Shown here in pieces: positions 18,408-27,945 of a DNA stretch of 64,000 nt. Position 1 is the stretch's first letter. Every line of letters starts with the position of its first letter. The DNA comes from Nonomuraea rubra. Its GTDB lineage: Bacteria > Actinomycetota > Actinomycetes > Streptosporangiales > Streptosporangiaceae. The stretch spans positions 8,415,001 to 8,479,000 of the forward strand of contig NZ_JACHMI010000001.1 of assembly GCF_014207985.1 (NCBI RefSeq), read 5' to 3'. Below the pieces are notes generated by a model, which was given only the letters and a program-made list of their open reading frames with translations, was not told the origin of the DNA and did not search any database. The translations under genes were made by a program, and so were the position numbers.

Positions 18408-19781
18408 CTAGTGGATCTGTTCGGGGGCGGTGAAGCCGCGTTCCCGCGCCAGCCGCGCCAGCCGCCGCTGCGCCCGCACCCCCGCCCGCCCCGCCTCGTC
18501 CTGGGGGACGGTCCGCAGCTCGCCGTCGGACACCACCGTGCGCCCGCCGACCAGCACCCTGGCCAGCGGCGGCACGGGCCCGAAGACGAGCGCGCAGACG
18601 GGGTCGGCGACGGCGGCGGTGTGGGGACCGTCCACCCGCCACAGGGCGATGTCGGCCAGCTTGCCGGGCTCCAGCGAGCCGAGCTCGTCCTGACGCCCCA
18701 GGTTGCGGGCGCCGCCCAGGGTGGCCAGCTCCAGGACCTGCCGGGCGGTGAGCGCGCGCGGCCCGTACCGGGCGCGCTGGAACAGCAGGGCCTGCCGCAT
18801 CTCGCCGGCCAGCGGTGTCAGCTCGGAGGAGGCGCTGCCGTCGACGCCGAGGCCCACGTTCGCGCCGTGTGCGAGCAGCTCCGACACGCGGGCGATGCCG
18901 GCGCCGAGCCGCCCGTTGGAGGAGGGGCAGTGCGCCGAGCCGGTGCCGGTGGCGGCCAGCCTGCCGATGTCGTGGTCGCTGAGGTGCACGGCGTGCGCGA
19001 ACCACACGTCCGGGCCGAGCCAGCCCAGCTTCTGCATGTAGTCGACGGGACGCAGGCCGAACTGCTCGCGGCAGTGCTCGTCCTCGTCGAGGGTCTCGGC
19101 CAGGTGCGTGTGCAGCCGCACGCCCTTCGCCCTGGCCAGCGCGGCCGACTCGGTCATCAGCTCGGCGCTGGCCGAGAACGGCGAGCACGGCGCGACCGCC
19201 ACGCGCACCATCGAGGAGAACGACGGGTCGTGGTAGGCGTCCACGGCCTCGGCGGTGGCGCTCAGGATGTCGTCCAGCTCCTCGACCACCTCGTCCGGCG
19301 GCAGGCCGCCCTTGGACCGGCCGCGGTCCATGGAGCCGCGCGCCGGGTGGAAGCGCAGCCCCACGGCGCGGGCGGCCTCGATCTCGGCGGCCAGCAGGTC
19401 GCCCCTGCCCTTGGGGAAGATGTAGTGGTGGTCGCTGGTGGTGGTGCAGCCCGACAGGGCCAGCCAGCTCAGCCCGGCGGTGGCCGCGCCCTCGACCACC
19501 TCGGCGTCCATGGCGGCCCACACCTCGTAGAGCGCCACCAGCCACTCGAACAGCGTGGCGTCCTGGGCCAGGCCCTGCGAGGCCCACTGGTAGAGGTGGT
19601 GGTGGGTGTTGACCAGGCCGGGGGTGGCCAGGCAGCCGGTGCCGTCGATCCGGGGGACTCCCGGGGCCTCGGGTGCGGGCCCCGCCGCCACCTCGGCGAT
19701 CCGGTCCCCCTCGATGCGGATGTATCCGGATTCGAGCTCGGGGCCGGCGACGGGGGCCACGTGGACGTTCTCGATGATCAC
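18408..19781 (-). CDS. Amidohydrolase, probable 8-oxoguanine deaminase
   Basis: A zinc amidohydrolase of the TrzN/AtzA/SsnA branch. The metal ligands are seen in PGLVNTHHHLYQW near residue 63, RLHTHLAETLDEDEH, HAVHLSDHDIG and LGVDGSASSE. Actinobacterial proteins of this type beside xanthine dehydrogenase genes are usually named 8-oxoguanine deaminase, converting 8-oxoguanine to urate. Guanine or other aminopurine deamination is an alternative. GTG 19781 has GGAGG 4 nt upstream and overlaps the FeS-subunit stop by 4 nt. It is the last gene of the urate operon, which supports a purine substrate. Confidence 0.82.
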   Translation of the reverse strand: MIIENVHVAPVAGPELESGYIRIEGDRIAEVAAGPAPEAPGVPRIDGTGCLATPGLVNTHHHLYQWASQGLAQDATLFEWLVALYEVWAAMDAEVVEGAATAGLSWLALSGCTTTSDHHYIFPKGRGDLLAAEIEAARAVGLRFHPARGSMDRGRSKGGLPPDEVVEELDDILSATAEAVDAYHDPSFSSMVRVAVAPCSPFSASAELMTESAALARAKGVRLHTHLAETLDEDEHCREQFGLRPVDYMQKLGWLGPDVWFAHAVHLSDHDIGRLAATGTGSAHCPSSNGRLGAGIARVSELLAHGANVGLGVDGSASSELTPLAGEMRQALLFQRARYGPRALTARQVLELATLGGARNLGRQDELGSLEPGKLADIALWRVDGPHTAAVADPVCALVFGPVPPLARVLVGGRTVVSDGELRTVPQDEAGRAGVRAQRRLARLARERGFTAPEQIH

Positions 19782-20248
19782 CGGGCCTCCTTGCGGGAGG
19801 CGGCCAGGCGTACCGCGTCCAGGATCTTCTCGTAGCCGGTGCACCGGCACAGGTTGCCCGCCAGCGCCTCCCTGATCTCGGCGTCGGACGGGCGCGGGCG
19901 GCGTTCGAGCAGGTCGTGCGCCTGCACGATCAGCCCGGGCGTGCAGAAGCCGCACTGCACCGCCCCGCACTCCACGAACGCCTCCTGCACCGGGTCGAGC
20001 CGGTCGCCCTCGGCGAGCCCCTCGACGGTACGCACCCGACGCCCCTCCACCTGCCCTGCGGCGACCAGGCAGGCGCAGACCGGCACGCCGTCCAGGTAGA
20101 CCGTGCAGGAGCCGCACTCGCCCTGCTCGCATGCGTTCTTGGAGCCGGGCAGGCCCAGGCGCTCGCGCAGCACGTACAGCAGGCTCTCGCCCTCCCAGAC
20201 GTCGTCGGCGCTCTCCTCGCGGCCGTTGACGACGAAGCTCACACGCAT
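19778..20248 (-). CDS. Xanthine dehydrogenase-type [2Fe-2S] subunit
   Basis: The small subunit of a molybdenum hydroxylase, 156 residues, holding two [2Fe-2S] clusters for electron transfer from the Mo site to FAD. The plant-type ferredoxin cluster is formed by CEQGECGSC with a further Cys in GVPVCAC. The second cluster is formed by CGFCTPG and NLCRCTGY. All eight cysteines are intact. Its ATG shares one base with the FAD-subunit stop, and its stop overlaps the deaminase start. The molybdopterin-binding large subunit normally encoded beside it is absent from this operon. Confidence 0.93.
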   Translation of the reverse strand: MRVSFVVNGREESADDVWEGESLLYVLRERLGLPGSKNACEQGECGSCTVYLDGVPVCACLVAAGQVEGRRVRTVEGLAEGDRLDPVQEAFVECGAVQCGFCTPGLIVQAHDLLERRPRPSDAEIREALAGNLCRCTGYEKILDAVRLAASRKEAR

Positions 20249-21108
20249 CAGGCGGCCCTCTTCTCCAGGTGGTCGTTCCAGGCCCAGGCGAGCGTGCGCC
20301 GGGCCAGCACGCCGATGGCGTGCACGCGGTAGGCGGCGGTGCCGCGCACGTCGTCGATCGGCGCGGCGGCCCGCGCGCACAGCTCCCCGAAGCGCCTGGC
20401 CAGCGCGGGCGTGAGCGGCGCCTCCCAGTCGAGCTCGGCGGCCAGCAGCTCCTCGGCCTCCAGGGCGCGGCGCGGGGTGGGCGCGGCCGAGCCGAGCCCG
20501 GTGCCGACCCGCCGCTCGCCCGGGTGCAGCGCGATCGCGAACGAGCACACCGCGATCACCATGGCGTTGCGCGTGCCGACCTTGGAGAAGTACTGCGGCC
20601 CGGTGGCGGGCGGCACGTGCACGGCCCTGATCAGCTCGTCCGGCTCCAGCGCGCTGCGCTTGACCCCGCGGTAGAACTCGGCGGCCGGGATCATCCTGAC
20701 GCCCCGCTCGCGCGACTCCACCTCGACCGCCGCCCCGGCCGCCAGCAGCGGCGGATGGCTGTCGCCGGCGGGCGAGGCCGCGCCCAGGTTGCCGCCGACC
20801 GTGCCGCGGTTGCGGATCTGCGGCGAGCCGACCGTGCGCGACGCCTGCGCGAGCCCCGGCAGCGGGCCGCCGAGCTCGTCGACGACCACCGCGTACGGCA
20901 CCCCGGCCCCCACCCGGCACAACCCGCCGGTCATCGACCATTCACGCAGCTCGGCCACCTGGTTGAGGTCGAGCAGCGCGGGCGGCCTGCGCACGTCGAA
21001 GTTGATTTCCACCATCACGTCGGTGCCGCCCTGGATGGGCACCGACTCCGGCTGGTCCGCCTTGGCGGCCAGCGCCTCCTCCCACGTCGTGGGGCGCAGA
21101 AAGTCCAT
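20248..21108 (-). CDS. Xanthine dehydrogenase-type FAD-binding subunit
   Basis: The medium subunit (286 aa) of a three-subunit molybdenum hydroxylase, passing electrons from FeS clusters to NAD+. PCMH-type FAD-binding motifs are VPIQGGTDVMVEIN near 25-38 and TVGSPQIRNRGTVGGNLGAASPAGD near 95-118. A CO_dehydrogenase flavoprotein C-terminal domain follows (FSKVGTRNAMVIAVCSFAI). ATG 21108 is 5 nt downstream of the urate oxidase stop. It belongs to the uraD-hiuH-uox operon, which argues for xanthine or hypoxanthine as substrate rather than CO or another aldehyde. Confidence 0.92.
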   Translation of the reverse strand: MDFLRPTTWEEALAAKADQPESVPIQGGTDVMVEINFDVRRPPALLDLNQVAELREWSMTGGLCRVGAGVPYAVVVDELGGPLPGLAQASRTVGSPQIRNRGTVGGNLGAASPAGDSHPPLLAAGAAVEVESRERGVRMIPAAEFYRGVKRSALEPDELIRAVHVPPATGPQYFSKVGTRNAMVIAVCSFAIALHPGERRVGTGLGSAAPTPRRALEAEELLAAELDWEAPLTPALARRFGELCARAAAPIDDVRGTAAYRVHAIGVLARRTLAWAWNDHLEKRAA

Positions 21109-21113
21109 CTCCC

Positions 21114-21977
21114 CTACTCCCAGGCGAATCCGGCGTCGGGGGCGTCGTCGCGCAGCACGCCGCCCTCGATCAGCCCGTACGGCCGGTCGGCGGCGTGGAA
21201 GACCTCGTTCTCGTTGTCCAGGCCGAACGGCGACAGGTCCACGGCGAAGTGGTGCCTGTTCGGCATGGACAGCCTGACCTCGCAGATCTCCGGGCAGGTG
21301 GTCAGGGCGCGCTCGCCCATGGCGTACAGGGTCTGCTGGAGCGAGAGGCTGTGAGTGCCGGCGAACGCGTCGATCAGGCACCGCCTGACCTCCTCGTACG
21401 ACTTCGCGTAGGAGGAGGCTTCCGGCGCGGTGTGCCGCCACCGGGCGGTGACGGCGGTGGCCAGGATGCGGTCGGTGGTCGGCTGGAGCGTGGTGTACTC
21501 GTCGGTGATGTAGCCGTGGAACTCCGAGCCCGTCGAGTTCAGCACCACCAGCTCCCGGAGGCCGGACAGCACGGTGCTGCGGCCGTCCTCGTCGTGGTGG
21601 ACGACGCAGGTGCGGACCTCGCCGCCGTCGCGCACGAACGAGTGCGGGCCCGCGCGGTTCCAGCCGTACTCCTCGATCGTCACCCTGGCGTGCCGGATCG
21701 AGGGCTGCGTGGCGACGAAGTGCCTGGCCAGGCGGAGGGCGAACTCCTCGATCTGGCCGACGCCGTACTGCCTGGCGAAGGCGTAGACGGTGTTCTTCTG
21801 GGTGTCGGTCGGCAGGACGGCCGAGTTGTCGCCGGTCAGGTGCGCGGCCTCCATGTCGCCGGACAGGGAGGTGCTGACGTTGACGTCCTTGACGTGGTGC
21901 ACGGGGCCGTCCCTGAGGACGTGGACGAGCCTGGTCTCCGCCTTGCCGTAGCGGTTGGCGCCGAGCTTGACGATCAT
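21114..21977 (-). CDS. uox: Urate oxidase (uricase)
   Basis: A cofactor-free oxidase turning urate into 5-hydroxyisourate. The 287-residue protein has two T-fold repeats. The catalytic threonine segment LPTDTQKNTVYAFA lies near 55-68, with the upstream active-site Lys in NRYGKAETR. Substrate-binding segments include SGSEF-like LNSTGSEFHGYI, and the C-terminal RHHFAVDLSPFGLDNENEVF holds the active-site His/Asn. It directly abuts the HIUase gene (TGA then ATG with no gap). It is the third gene of the operon. Confidence 0.97.
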   Translation of the reverse strand: MIVKLGANRYGKAETRLVHVLRDGPVHHVKDVNVSTSLSGDMEAAHLTGDNSAVLPTDTQKNTVYAFARQYGVGQIEEFALRLARHFVATQPSIRHARVTIEEYGWNRAGPHSFVRDGGEVRTCVVHHDEDGRSTVLSGLRELVVLNSTGSEFHGYITDEYTTLQPTTDRILATAVTARWRHTAPEASSYAKSYEEVRRCLIDAFAGTHSLSLQQTLYAMGERALTTCPEICEVRLSMPNRHHFAVDLSPFGLDNENEVFHAADRPYGLIEGGVLRDDAPDAGFAWE

Positions 21978-22277
21978 TCAGCTCCCTCGGTAGGTGGAGT
22001 AGGCGTACGGGCTGAGCAGCAGCGGCACGTGGTGGTGCCGGTCGGGGTCGGTGATCAGGAAGGTGACGACGACCTCCGGGTAGAAGGTGTCCTCCAGGTA
22101 TGCCCCGGTGTCGAAGACGACCCGGTGCACGCCGGCGCCGGGGTTCCAGCCCTGGATGCGGCCGTCGTCGTCGGTGCGGCCCTCGGCCACGACGTCGCCG
22201 TCGTGCTCCAGGCGTACGCGCAGGCCGGCGGCCGGCAGGCCGGTGACGGCGTCGAGCACGTGGGTGGAGAAGCTCAC
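21978..22277 (-). CDS. hiuH: 5-Hydroxyisourate hydrolase (transthyretin-like)
   Basis: Hydrolyses the unstable 5-hydroxyisourate made by uricase to OHCU. The 99-residue protein starts with the family motif FSTHVLDAVTGLPA and ends with the diagnostic YRGS tetrapeptide; the HHHVPLLLSPYAYSTYRGS end carries active-site residues. The start is GTG 22277 with GGAG a few bases upstream, overlapping the uraD stop by 4 nt. Longer reading frames upstream are out-of-family and run through uraD. Confidence 0.96.
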   Translation of the reverse strand: MSFSTHVLDAVTGLPAAGLRVRLEHDGDVVAEGRTDDDGRIQGWNPGAGVHRVVFDTGAYLEDTFYPEVVVTFLITDPDRHHHVPLLLSPYAYSTYRGS

Positions 22278-22765
22278 GGCTCCTCCCCCACGAGCCTGCT
22301 CAGCCGCAGCCGGGTGATGGCGGCCAGCTCGGCCCTGACGACCGCGCGCTCGCGCTCCTCGTCGTTGCCCAGCCGCTCGCGCAGCCTGGCCAGCATCTCG
22401 GCGCCGGTGAGCCCGGTGGCGCAGACGAGGTAGACGTGGCCGAACCGCTCCTCGTAGGCCCGGTTGCCCTCGGCGAGCGCGGCGCGCAGGCCGTCCTCCA
22501 CGCCCGACTGCTCCTGGCGGGACCACGACGCCTCCCTGCCGGCCCCGCCCGGCCGCTCCCCGATCCTGGGATGGGCGCTCAGCGCCTCCAGGACGTCGTC
22601 CCAGGCGAGCTCCAGCACCGCCGCCCCGGCGGCGTCGAACAGCCGCTCCGCGTCGGCGTACGGCCGCAGCGCGGCCACCTTCCCGGCGAACGCGCGGGAG
22701 GCGCAGCAGGCCAGCAGGTCCGCCTCGGCCTCGGCCGGGGACCGGGCGTTGAAGTCGGTGAGCAT
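22274..22765 (-). CDS. uraD: 2-Oxo-4-hydroxy-4-carboxy-5-ureidoimidazoline (OHCU) decarboxylase
   Basis: Catalyses the last step to (S)-allantoin. The helical UraD domain has the N-terminal DFNARSPAEAEADLLACC, the catalytic-His region ALSAHPRIGERPGG and the FGHVYLVCATGLTGAEMLARLRERLGND signature. The start chosen is ATG 22765 (MLTDFNARS); an in-frame GTG at 22780 is possible, and neither has a clear ribosome site, so a leaderless message is plausible. It is the first gene of the six-gene urate operon and divergent from endonuclease IV. A short palindrome at 22837-22851 lies in the shared promoter region. Confidence 0.93.
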   Translation of the reverse strand: MLTDFNARSPAEAEADLLACCASRAFAGKVAALRPYADAERLFDAAGAAVLELAWDDVLEALSAHPRIGERPGGAGREASWSRQEQSGVEDGLRAALAEGNRAYEERFGHVYLVCATGLTGAEMLARLRERLGNDEERERAVVRAELAAITRLRLSRLVGEEP

Positions 22766-22928
22766 GTCAGAAGTACACACACGCGCTTCGTGCCCGGTCC
22801 ATCCGCCAGAACTCCCAACTCGCGGTCCGGATGCCGGACACTTTTCGTGTCATGCTCCAAGGACGGCAGGCGGGCGCGTGTCGCCGCGACGGAAACGGTC
22901 GGGAGCTGCGCCTAAACTGAGAGCCATC

Positions 22929-23768
22929 ATGACCCCAACTTCCCTGATCGGCGGACACGTGTCCGTGACGGGCGGCCTGGCGACGGGCGGCCTCAAGTAC
23001 ATGGCCGAGATCGGCGCCGAGATGATCCAGGTCTTCGTCACCAACCCGCGCGGCTGGGCGCTCACCGAGGGCAAGCCCGACCAGGACGCGAAGCTGGCCG
23101 AGTCGGGCGTGGAGACGTTCATCCACGTGCCCTACCTGGTCAACTTCGGCTCGCCCAGCCCGGAGACGCTGGCCAACTCCATCGCGATCGTGCGCCACAC
23201 GCTGCGCCGGGGGGTGGAGACCGGCGCCAAGGGGGTCGTGGTGCACACCGGCTCGGCGGTGACGCAGTCGCGTGACGACGCGCTGCGGCAGCTGCACGAC
23301 AACCTGCTGCCGCTGCTCGACGAGATCCCCGAGGGCGGGCCCGACCTGCTGCTGGAGCCGATGGCGGGCCAGGGCGCGATGTTGTGCGCGACGGTTCAGG
23401 ACCTCGAGCCCTACCTGTCGGCCCTCGACTGGCACCCGCGGGCCTGCATCTGCCTCGACACCTGCCACGCCTTCGCCGCCGGGCACGACCTGGCCGCCGA
23501 GGGCGGGGTGCGGGAGACGTTCGACGCGCTGCACACGATCGCGCCGGGGCGGCTCAGGCTGATCCACGCCAACGACTCCAAGGACGTGTGCGGCGCGAAG
23601 AAGGACCGCCACGAGAACATCGGGGCGGGGCACATCGGCGCGCAGCCGTTCGCCGACCTGATGCGGCACCCTGCGGTGGCCGGCGTGCCGATCTGCATCG
23701 AGACGCCGGGCAAGGCGCCCAAGCACGCCGAGGACATCGCGCTGCTGAAGAAGCTCAGGGACGGCTGA
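22929..23768 (+). CDS. nfo: Deoxyribonuclease IV (AP endonuclease)
   Basis: A 279-residue xylose-isomerase-like TIM barrel that cuts DNA 5' of abasic sites in base excision repair. Family features are IGGHVSVTGGL at the N-terminus, EMIQVFVTNPRGW, ETFIHVPYLVNFGSP, GVVVHTGSA, LLLEPMAGQG, CICLDTCHAFAAG with metal ligands, LRLIHANDSKD, RHENIGAGHIG and IETPGK. All metal-binding His, Glu and Asp positions appear intact. ATG 22929. It is divergent from the urate operon. It is followed by about 350 bases without a gene. Confidence 0.95.
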   Translation: MTPTSLIGGHVSVTGGLATGGLKYMAEIGAEMIQVFVTNPRGWALTEGKPDQDAKLAESGVETFIHVPYLVNFGSPSPETLANSIAIVRHTLRRGVETGAKGVVVHTGSAVTQSRDDALRQLHDNLLPLLDEIPEGGPDLLLEPMAGQGAMLCATVQDLEPYLSALDWHPRACICLDTCHAFAAGHDLAAEGGVRETFDALHTIAPGRLRLIHANDSKDVCGAKKDRHENIGAGHIGAQPFADLMRHPAVAGVPICIETPGKAPKHAEDIALLKKLRDG

Positions 23769-24125
23769 CCGCCAGGGATAAATCCCCCACCGGAGCGGCA
23801 ACCGTGATAGGGGCACCCGCTCACGCGATCCGACCGCCCCCGAGGGCCGGATCGCGGGGCCGCGTGCAGCGGCCTCAGCGGGCGCCCCTTCACGTTCGGC
23901 GTGGCGGGCCCCACCCCCCGGTAAGGGGCCCGACCGCCGCGGCGACCTGCGCGTCGCCGGTGAACCCCGCGCACCGTTCCTCTCGATGAGCCTCTCGGCC
24001 CGTCCCCCCGATGCGCCGGGAAGGCTTCCGATGCCGAAACACTACGGTTGCGATCTTGTGGGCGAAACCCCGTTTACGGACAGCTCGTCGAACGGTCCGT
24101 AGTCATCGATATACGGAGAGTGGTG
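23769..24125. other. Gene-free region with several hairpins
   Basis: No coding region is convincing. Perfect inverted repeats are seen at 23824-23832 / 23848-23856 (probable nfo terminator), 23906-23912 / 23925-23931, and 24075-24081 / 24095-24101 (probable terminator of the symporter operon). Confidence 0.5.
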
Positions 24126-25640
24126 TTACGACCAGCGGTCGGCGCCACGCGACGAGCGGTAGGTCAGGGGGCCCGCAAGATGTTCGGGCACATGCATCCT
24201 GGTCATCATCCGCCCCACCACCCGCGGCACCCGACCCGGTGTGACCAGGGATATCACCATCATGGCGGCAAAGGAGACCGGCACCGCCACCGGGGCGGGG
24301 CAGGAAGTCAGCGCGCCCATCTTCACGCCCGCCTGCTCCGCGATCACCAGCACCGCCGTCACGCCCCCGCCGGCCACGAACCCGGCCGCGACCCCCACGT
24401 CCGTCAGCCGCCGCCACCAGATGCCCAGCACCAGCATCGGGCAGAACGTGGCGGCGGAGAGGCAGAAGCCCAGCAGCACCAGCGCCATCGACACGCCAGG
24501 ACCCGTGGCCATCGTCAGGGCCAGCCCGGCCAGCATGACGACGAGCACGGCCGCGCGGAACGAGCGCACCCCCGGCCGCGGCACGCACCCCGACAGCGCG
24601 CCCCCGACGGCCACCAGCACGCCGCCCGAGGTGGCCAGGAAGGCCGCGAACGCCCCCGCCGCCAGCAGCCCGGTGAGCACGTCCCCCACGGGCCCGGAGA
24701 GCAGCCTGGCGGGCAGCAGGAGCACGATCTCGTCCGCCGCGGCACCCCGCACGTGAACGCTGCCCAGGAGCCCGTACAGCGGCGGCACGACGCCGAACAG
24801 GGCCAGCATGACCTGCGTGGCCACGATCGAGCGGCGGGCGCCGCGCCCGTCCCCGCTGGTGTAGACGCGCACGATCACGTGCGGCAGCCCCATCACGCCC
24901 AGCGCGCAGGCCACCAGCACGGACAGCACTCCCGGCAGCGACGGGTCGCCGGCCCCCGCCAGCCCGCCGCCGCCGGCCCGGTAGGCGCCCTCCAGCCAGG
25001 TGACCGGCCCGCTGACAGGCCCGGTGACGAGCGACGTGCCGGCCATCGCCCAGCACACCGCCCCCACCCCGAGGAACACGGCCAGCTTCAGCCAGAACTG
25101 CGCGGCCTGCACGCTCGTCAGGCTCCCCAGCCCGCCGGCGAACGCCACGGCCAGCGCCGCCGCCGCGACGGCCGCCCAGCCCAGCCACGGCGGCAGCCCG
25201 GTCAGCAGCCGCACCACCACCCCTGCGGCGTGCAGCTGGGCGACCAGGAACGCCAGCCCGACGAGGAGCACGAAGCAGGTCGTGAACCGGCGCAGCCGCG
25301 CCGAGCGCAGCCGCCATTCGGCGAAGTCGGGCAGCGTGTACGTCCCCGACCGCCGCAGCGGCGCGACCACCAGGGCCAGGATGACGACGAACCCCGCGGC
25401 GGCCCCCGCCGGATACCACAACATCGGCGAGCCGCGCGTGGCGATGAGCCCGGCCGTGCCCAGGCAGGCGGCGGCCGAGGTGAACTCGGACGTGATCGCG
25501 GCGCCGTTCCACCAGGGAGGGACCGCCCTGGCCGCCACGTAGAAGTCGGAGGCGCCGCTGGAGCGGCGCGGTCGTGCGGCGCCCACCATGATGCCCAGAA
25601 CCAGCACGTAGGCGATCCCGGTCAGCACCGCGACGGTCAT
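24126..25640 (-). CDS. Sodium:solute symporter (SSS) family transporter
   Basis: A 504-residue membrane transporter with about 13 hydrophobic segments. It fits the SSS family (acetate, pyruvate, proline and similar solutes with Na+). Signatures are SDFYVAARAVPPWWNGAAITSEFTSAAACLGTAG near 30-65 and the long GLPHVIVRVYTS segment, the usual LPHxxxR motif after helix 6-7, close to acetate/monocarboxylate permeases. The start is ATG 25640, overlapping the small upstream membrane gene by 4 nt. Encoded below a LytS/LytTR pair, it is the probable regulated target. The substrate is inferred only: a small monocarboxylate such as pyruvate or acetate. Confidence 0.88.
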   Translation of the reverse strand: MTVAVLTGIAYVLVLGIMVGAARPRRSSGASDFYVAARAVPPWWNGAAITSEFTSAAACLGTAGLIATRGSPMLWYPAGAAAGFVVILALVVAPLRRSGTYTLPDFAEWRLRSARLRRFTTCFVLLVGLAFLVAQLHAAGVVVRLLTGLPPWLGWAAVAAAALAVAFAGGLGSLTSVQAAQFWLKLAVFLGVGAVCWAMAGTSLVTGPVSGPVTWLEGAYRAGGGGLAGAGDPSLPGVLSVLVACALGVMGLPHVIVRVYTSGDGRGARRSIVATQVMLALFGVVPPLYGLLGSVHVRGAAADEIVLLLPARLLSGPVGDVLTGLLAAGAFAAFLATSGGVLVAVGGALSGCVPRPGVRSFRAAVLVVMLAGLALTMATGPGVSMALVLLGFCLSAATFCPMLVLGIWWRRLTDVGVAAGFVAGGGVTAVLVIAEQAGVKMGALTSCPAPVAVPVSFAAMMVISLVTPGRVPRVVGRMMTRMHVPEHLAGPLTYRSSRGADRWS

Positions 25641-25927
25641 CTCTCCAGCCGCTCCGCCCACCTGAGCTGCAGCAGGGACAGGCCCACCCAGACACACTGG
25701 ACCGCCACCGACATCGCCGCCCACATCCAGGGGCCGGGCAGCCACGCGGCGAGGACCGGCATGCCCACCAGCAGGCCGGCCACGGCGGCGACGGTGCGCA
25801 GCGCCCGCCGTAACTGCAGGCCGACGATGGCGGGCACGTCGGGCGAGTCGCCGGGCGGGGACGGCGTGCCGCGGCCGGCGAGCGCGGCGGGCCGCCGCGA
25901 CACGACGACGCGGCGCCCGCCGGTCAC
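25637..25927 (-). CDS. Small two-helix membrane protein coupled to SSS symporter
   Basis: A 96-residue protein with a basic, Pro-rich N-terminus and two membrane helices at about 42-60 and 65-82, ending LLQLRWAERLER. In position and size it matches the DUF485/DUF4212-type partners that precede many acetate/solute symporters, though the sequence match is not obvious by eye. It starts at GTG 25927 behind GGGGAG and overlaps both neighbours by 4 nt (response-regulator stop and symporter start). The probable role is a symporter accessory subunit. Confidence 0.75.
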   Translation of the reverse strand: MTGGRRVVVSRRPAALAGRGTPSPPGDSPDVPAIVGLQLRRALRTVAAVAGLLVGMPVLAAWLPGPWMWAAMSVAVQCVWVGLSLLQLRWAERLER

Positions 25928-26664
25928 GAGATCACTCCCCTGTGCTGGCGCACGAGCTGCTCGCGCACCTGGCGGCTGTGTCTCCTGCTGACCTGCAGCG
26001 TCTCGGTGCCGACGGTCAGCGTCACCCGCCCGCCCTCGAACCTGAGCTCGCTGACGTGCCGGCCCGAGACGAGCGTGCTGCGGTGGATGCGGATGAACCC
26101 GGCATCCGACCAGCGCCGCTCCAGCGCGGCCAGCGACATGCGCACCAGGTAGCTGCCGTCGACCGTGTGCAGGCGCACGTAGTCGCCCTTGGCCTCGGCG
26201 AACCAGACGGCCTGCTGCGGCACGAACCTGGTGCGCCCGCCCAGCTCGACCGGGATCACGTCGTCCTGGCCCGGCTCGGGCGCCGGGTTGGTGGCGGCCT
26301 CCAGCCTGCGCACCGCCTCGGACAGGCGCTCGGCCCTGACGGGCTTGAGCAGGTAGTCGACCGCCTCCAGCTCGAACGCCTGCACCGCGCACTCCTCGTG
26401 CGCCGTGACGAACACCAGCCTGGGCGGGCTGGGGAAGCCGCCGACCAGCCTGGCCAGGTCGAGGCCGTCGAGGCCGGGCATGCGGATGTCGAGGAACACC
26501 CCGTCGAGCCGCTCGCCGCCGCCGATCATCTGGACCATGTCCTGCAGCGCCGTGACGCCGTCGGCCGCGGTCGTGACGTGTTCGATTCGGTCGTCCTGGC
26601 GCAGCAGGTAGGCGAGCTCCTCCAGAGCAGGCACTTCGTCGTCAACGGCCAGGACTCTCAGCAT
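25924..26664 (-). CDS. LytTR-family response regulator
   Basis: A 246-residue regulator. The N-terminal receiver (about 1-120) has the DD pair at 8-9, phospho-acceptor Asp59 in DGVFLDIRMPGLDG and the Lys in YLLKPVRAERL. The C-terminal LytTR DNA-binding domain (about 145-243) carries VWFAEAKGDYVRLHT, FIRIHRSTLVSGRHVSEL and VSRRHSRQVREQL. The start chosen is ATG 26664 (MLRVLAVDDE); longer frames add a non-conserved leader. It is paired with the LytS-like kinase 66 nt upstream. LytS/LytTR systems such as BtsSR and YpdAB control pyruvate or related transporters. Confidence 0.93.
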   Translation of the reverse strand: MLRVLAVDDEVPALEELAYLLRQDDRIEHVTTAADGVTALQDMVQMIGGGERLDGVFLDIRMPGLDGLDLARLVGGFPSPPRLVFVTAHEECAVQAFELEAVDYLLKPVRAERLSEAVRRLEAATNPAPEPGQDDVIPVELGGRTRFVPQQAVWFAEAKGDYVRLHTVDGSYLVRMSLAALERRWSDAGFIRIHRSTLVSGRHVSELRFEGGRVTLTVGTETLQVSRRHSRQVREQLVRQHRGVIS

Positions 26665-26730
26665 GTCCACCACGCTGTCGTATGAAAGCAGACACCACCA
26701 GCGCCACGCTAGCATGGAGTAAGTATTTGA

Positions 26731-27891
<1,161 letters not shown>

Positions 27892-27945
27892 GCTGGAAAC
27901 CGTAACCAATGACGGAGTGTGCCCGGGGGAAAACCGGGAGTTGTG

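Noticed and set aside
19778..21108. A frameshifted or degraded molybdenum subunit hidden between XDH genes
   Set aside because: The genes overlap directly and all frames are accounted for; no remnant sequence is available.
23769..24125. Possible riboswitch or small RNA in the 357-base gap after nfo
   Set aside because: Both flanking genes end here, so it is a 3' region; hairpins fit terminators and no known riboswitch consensus could be matched.
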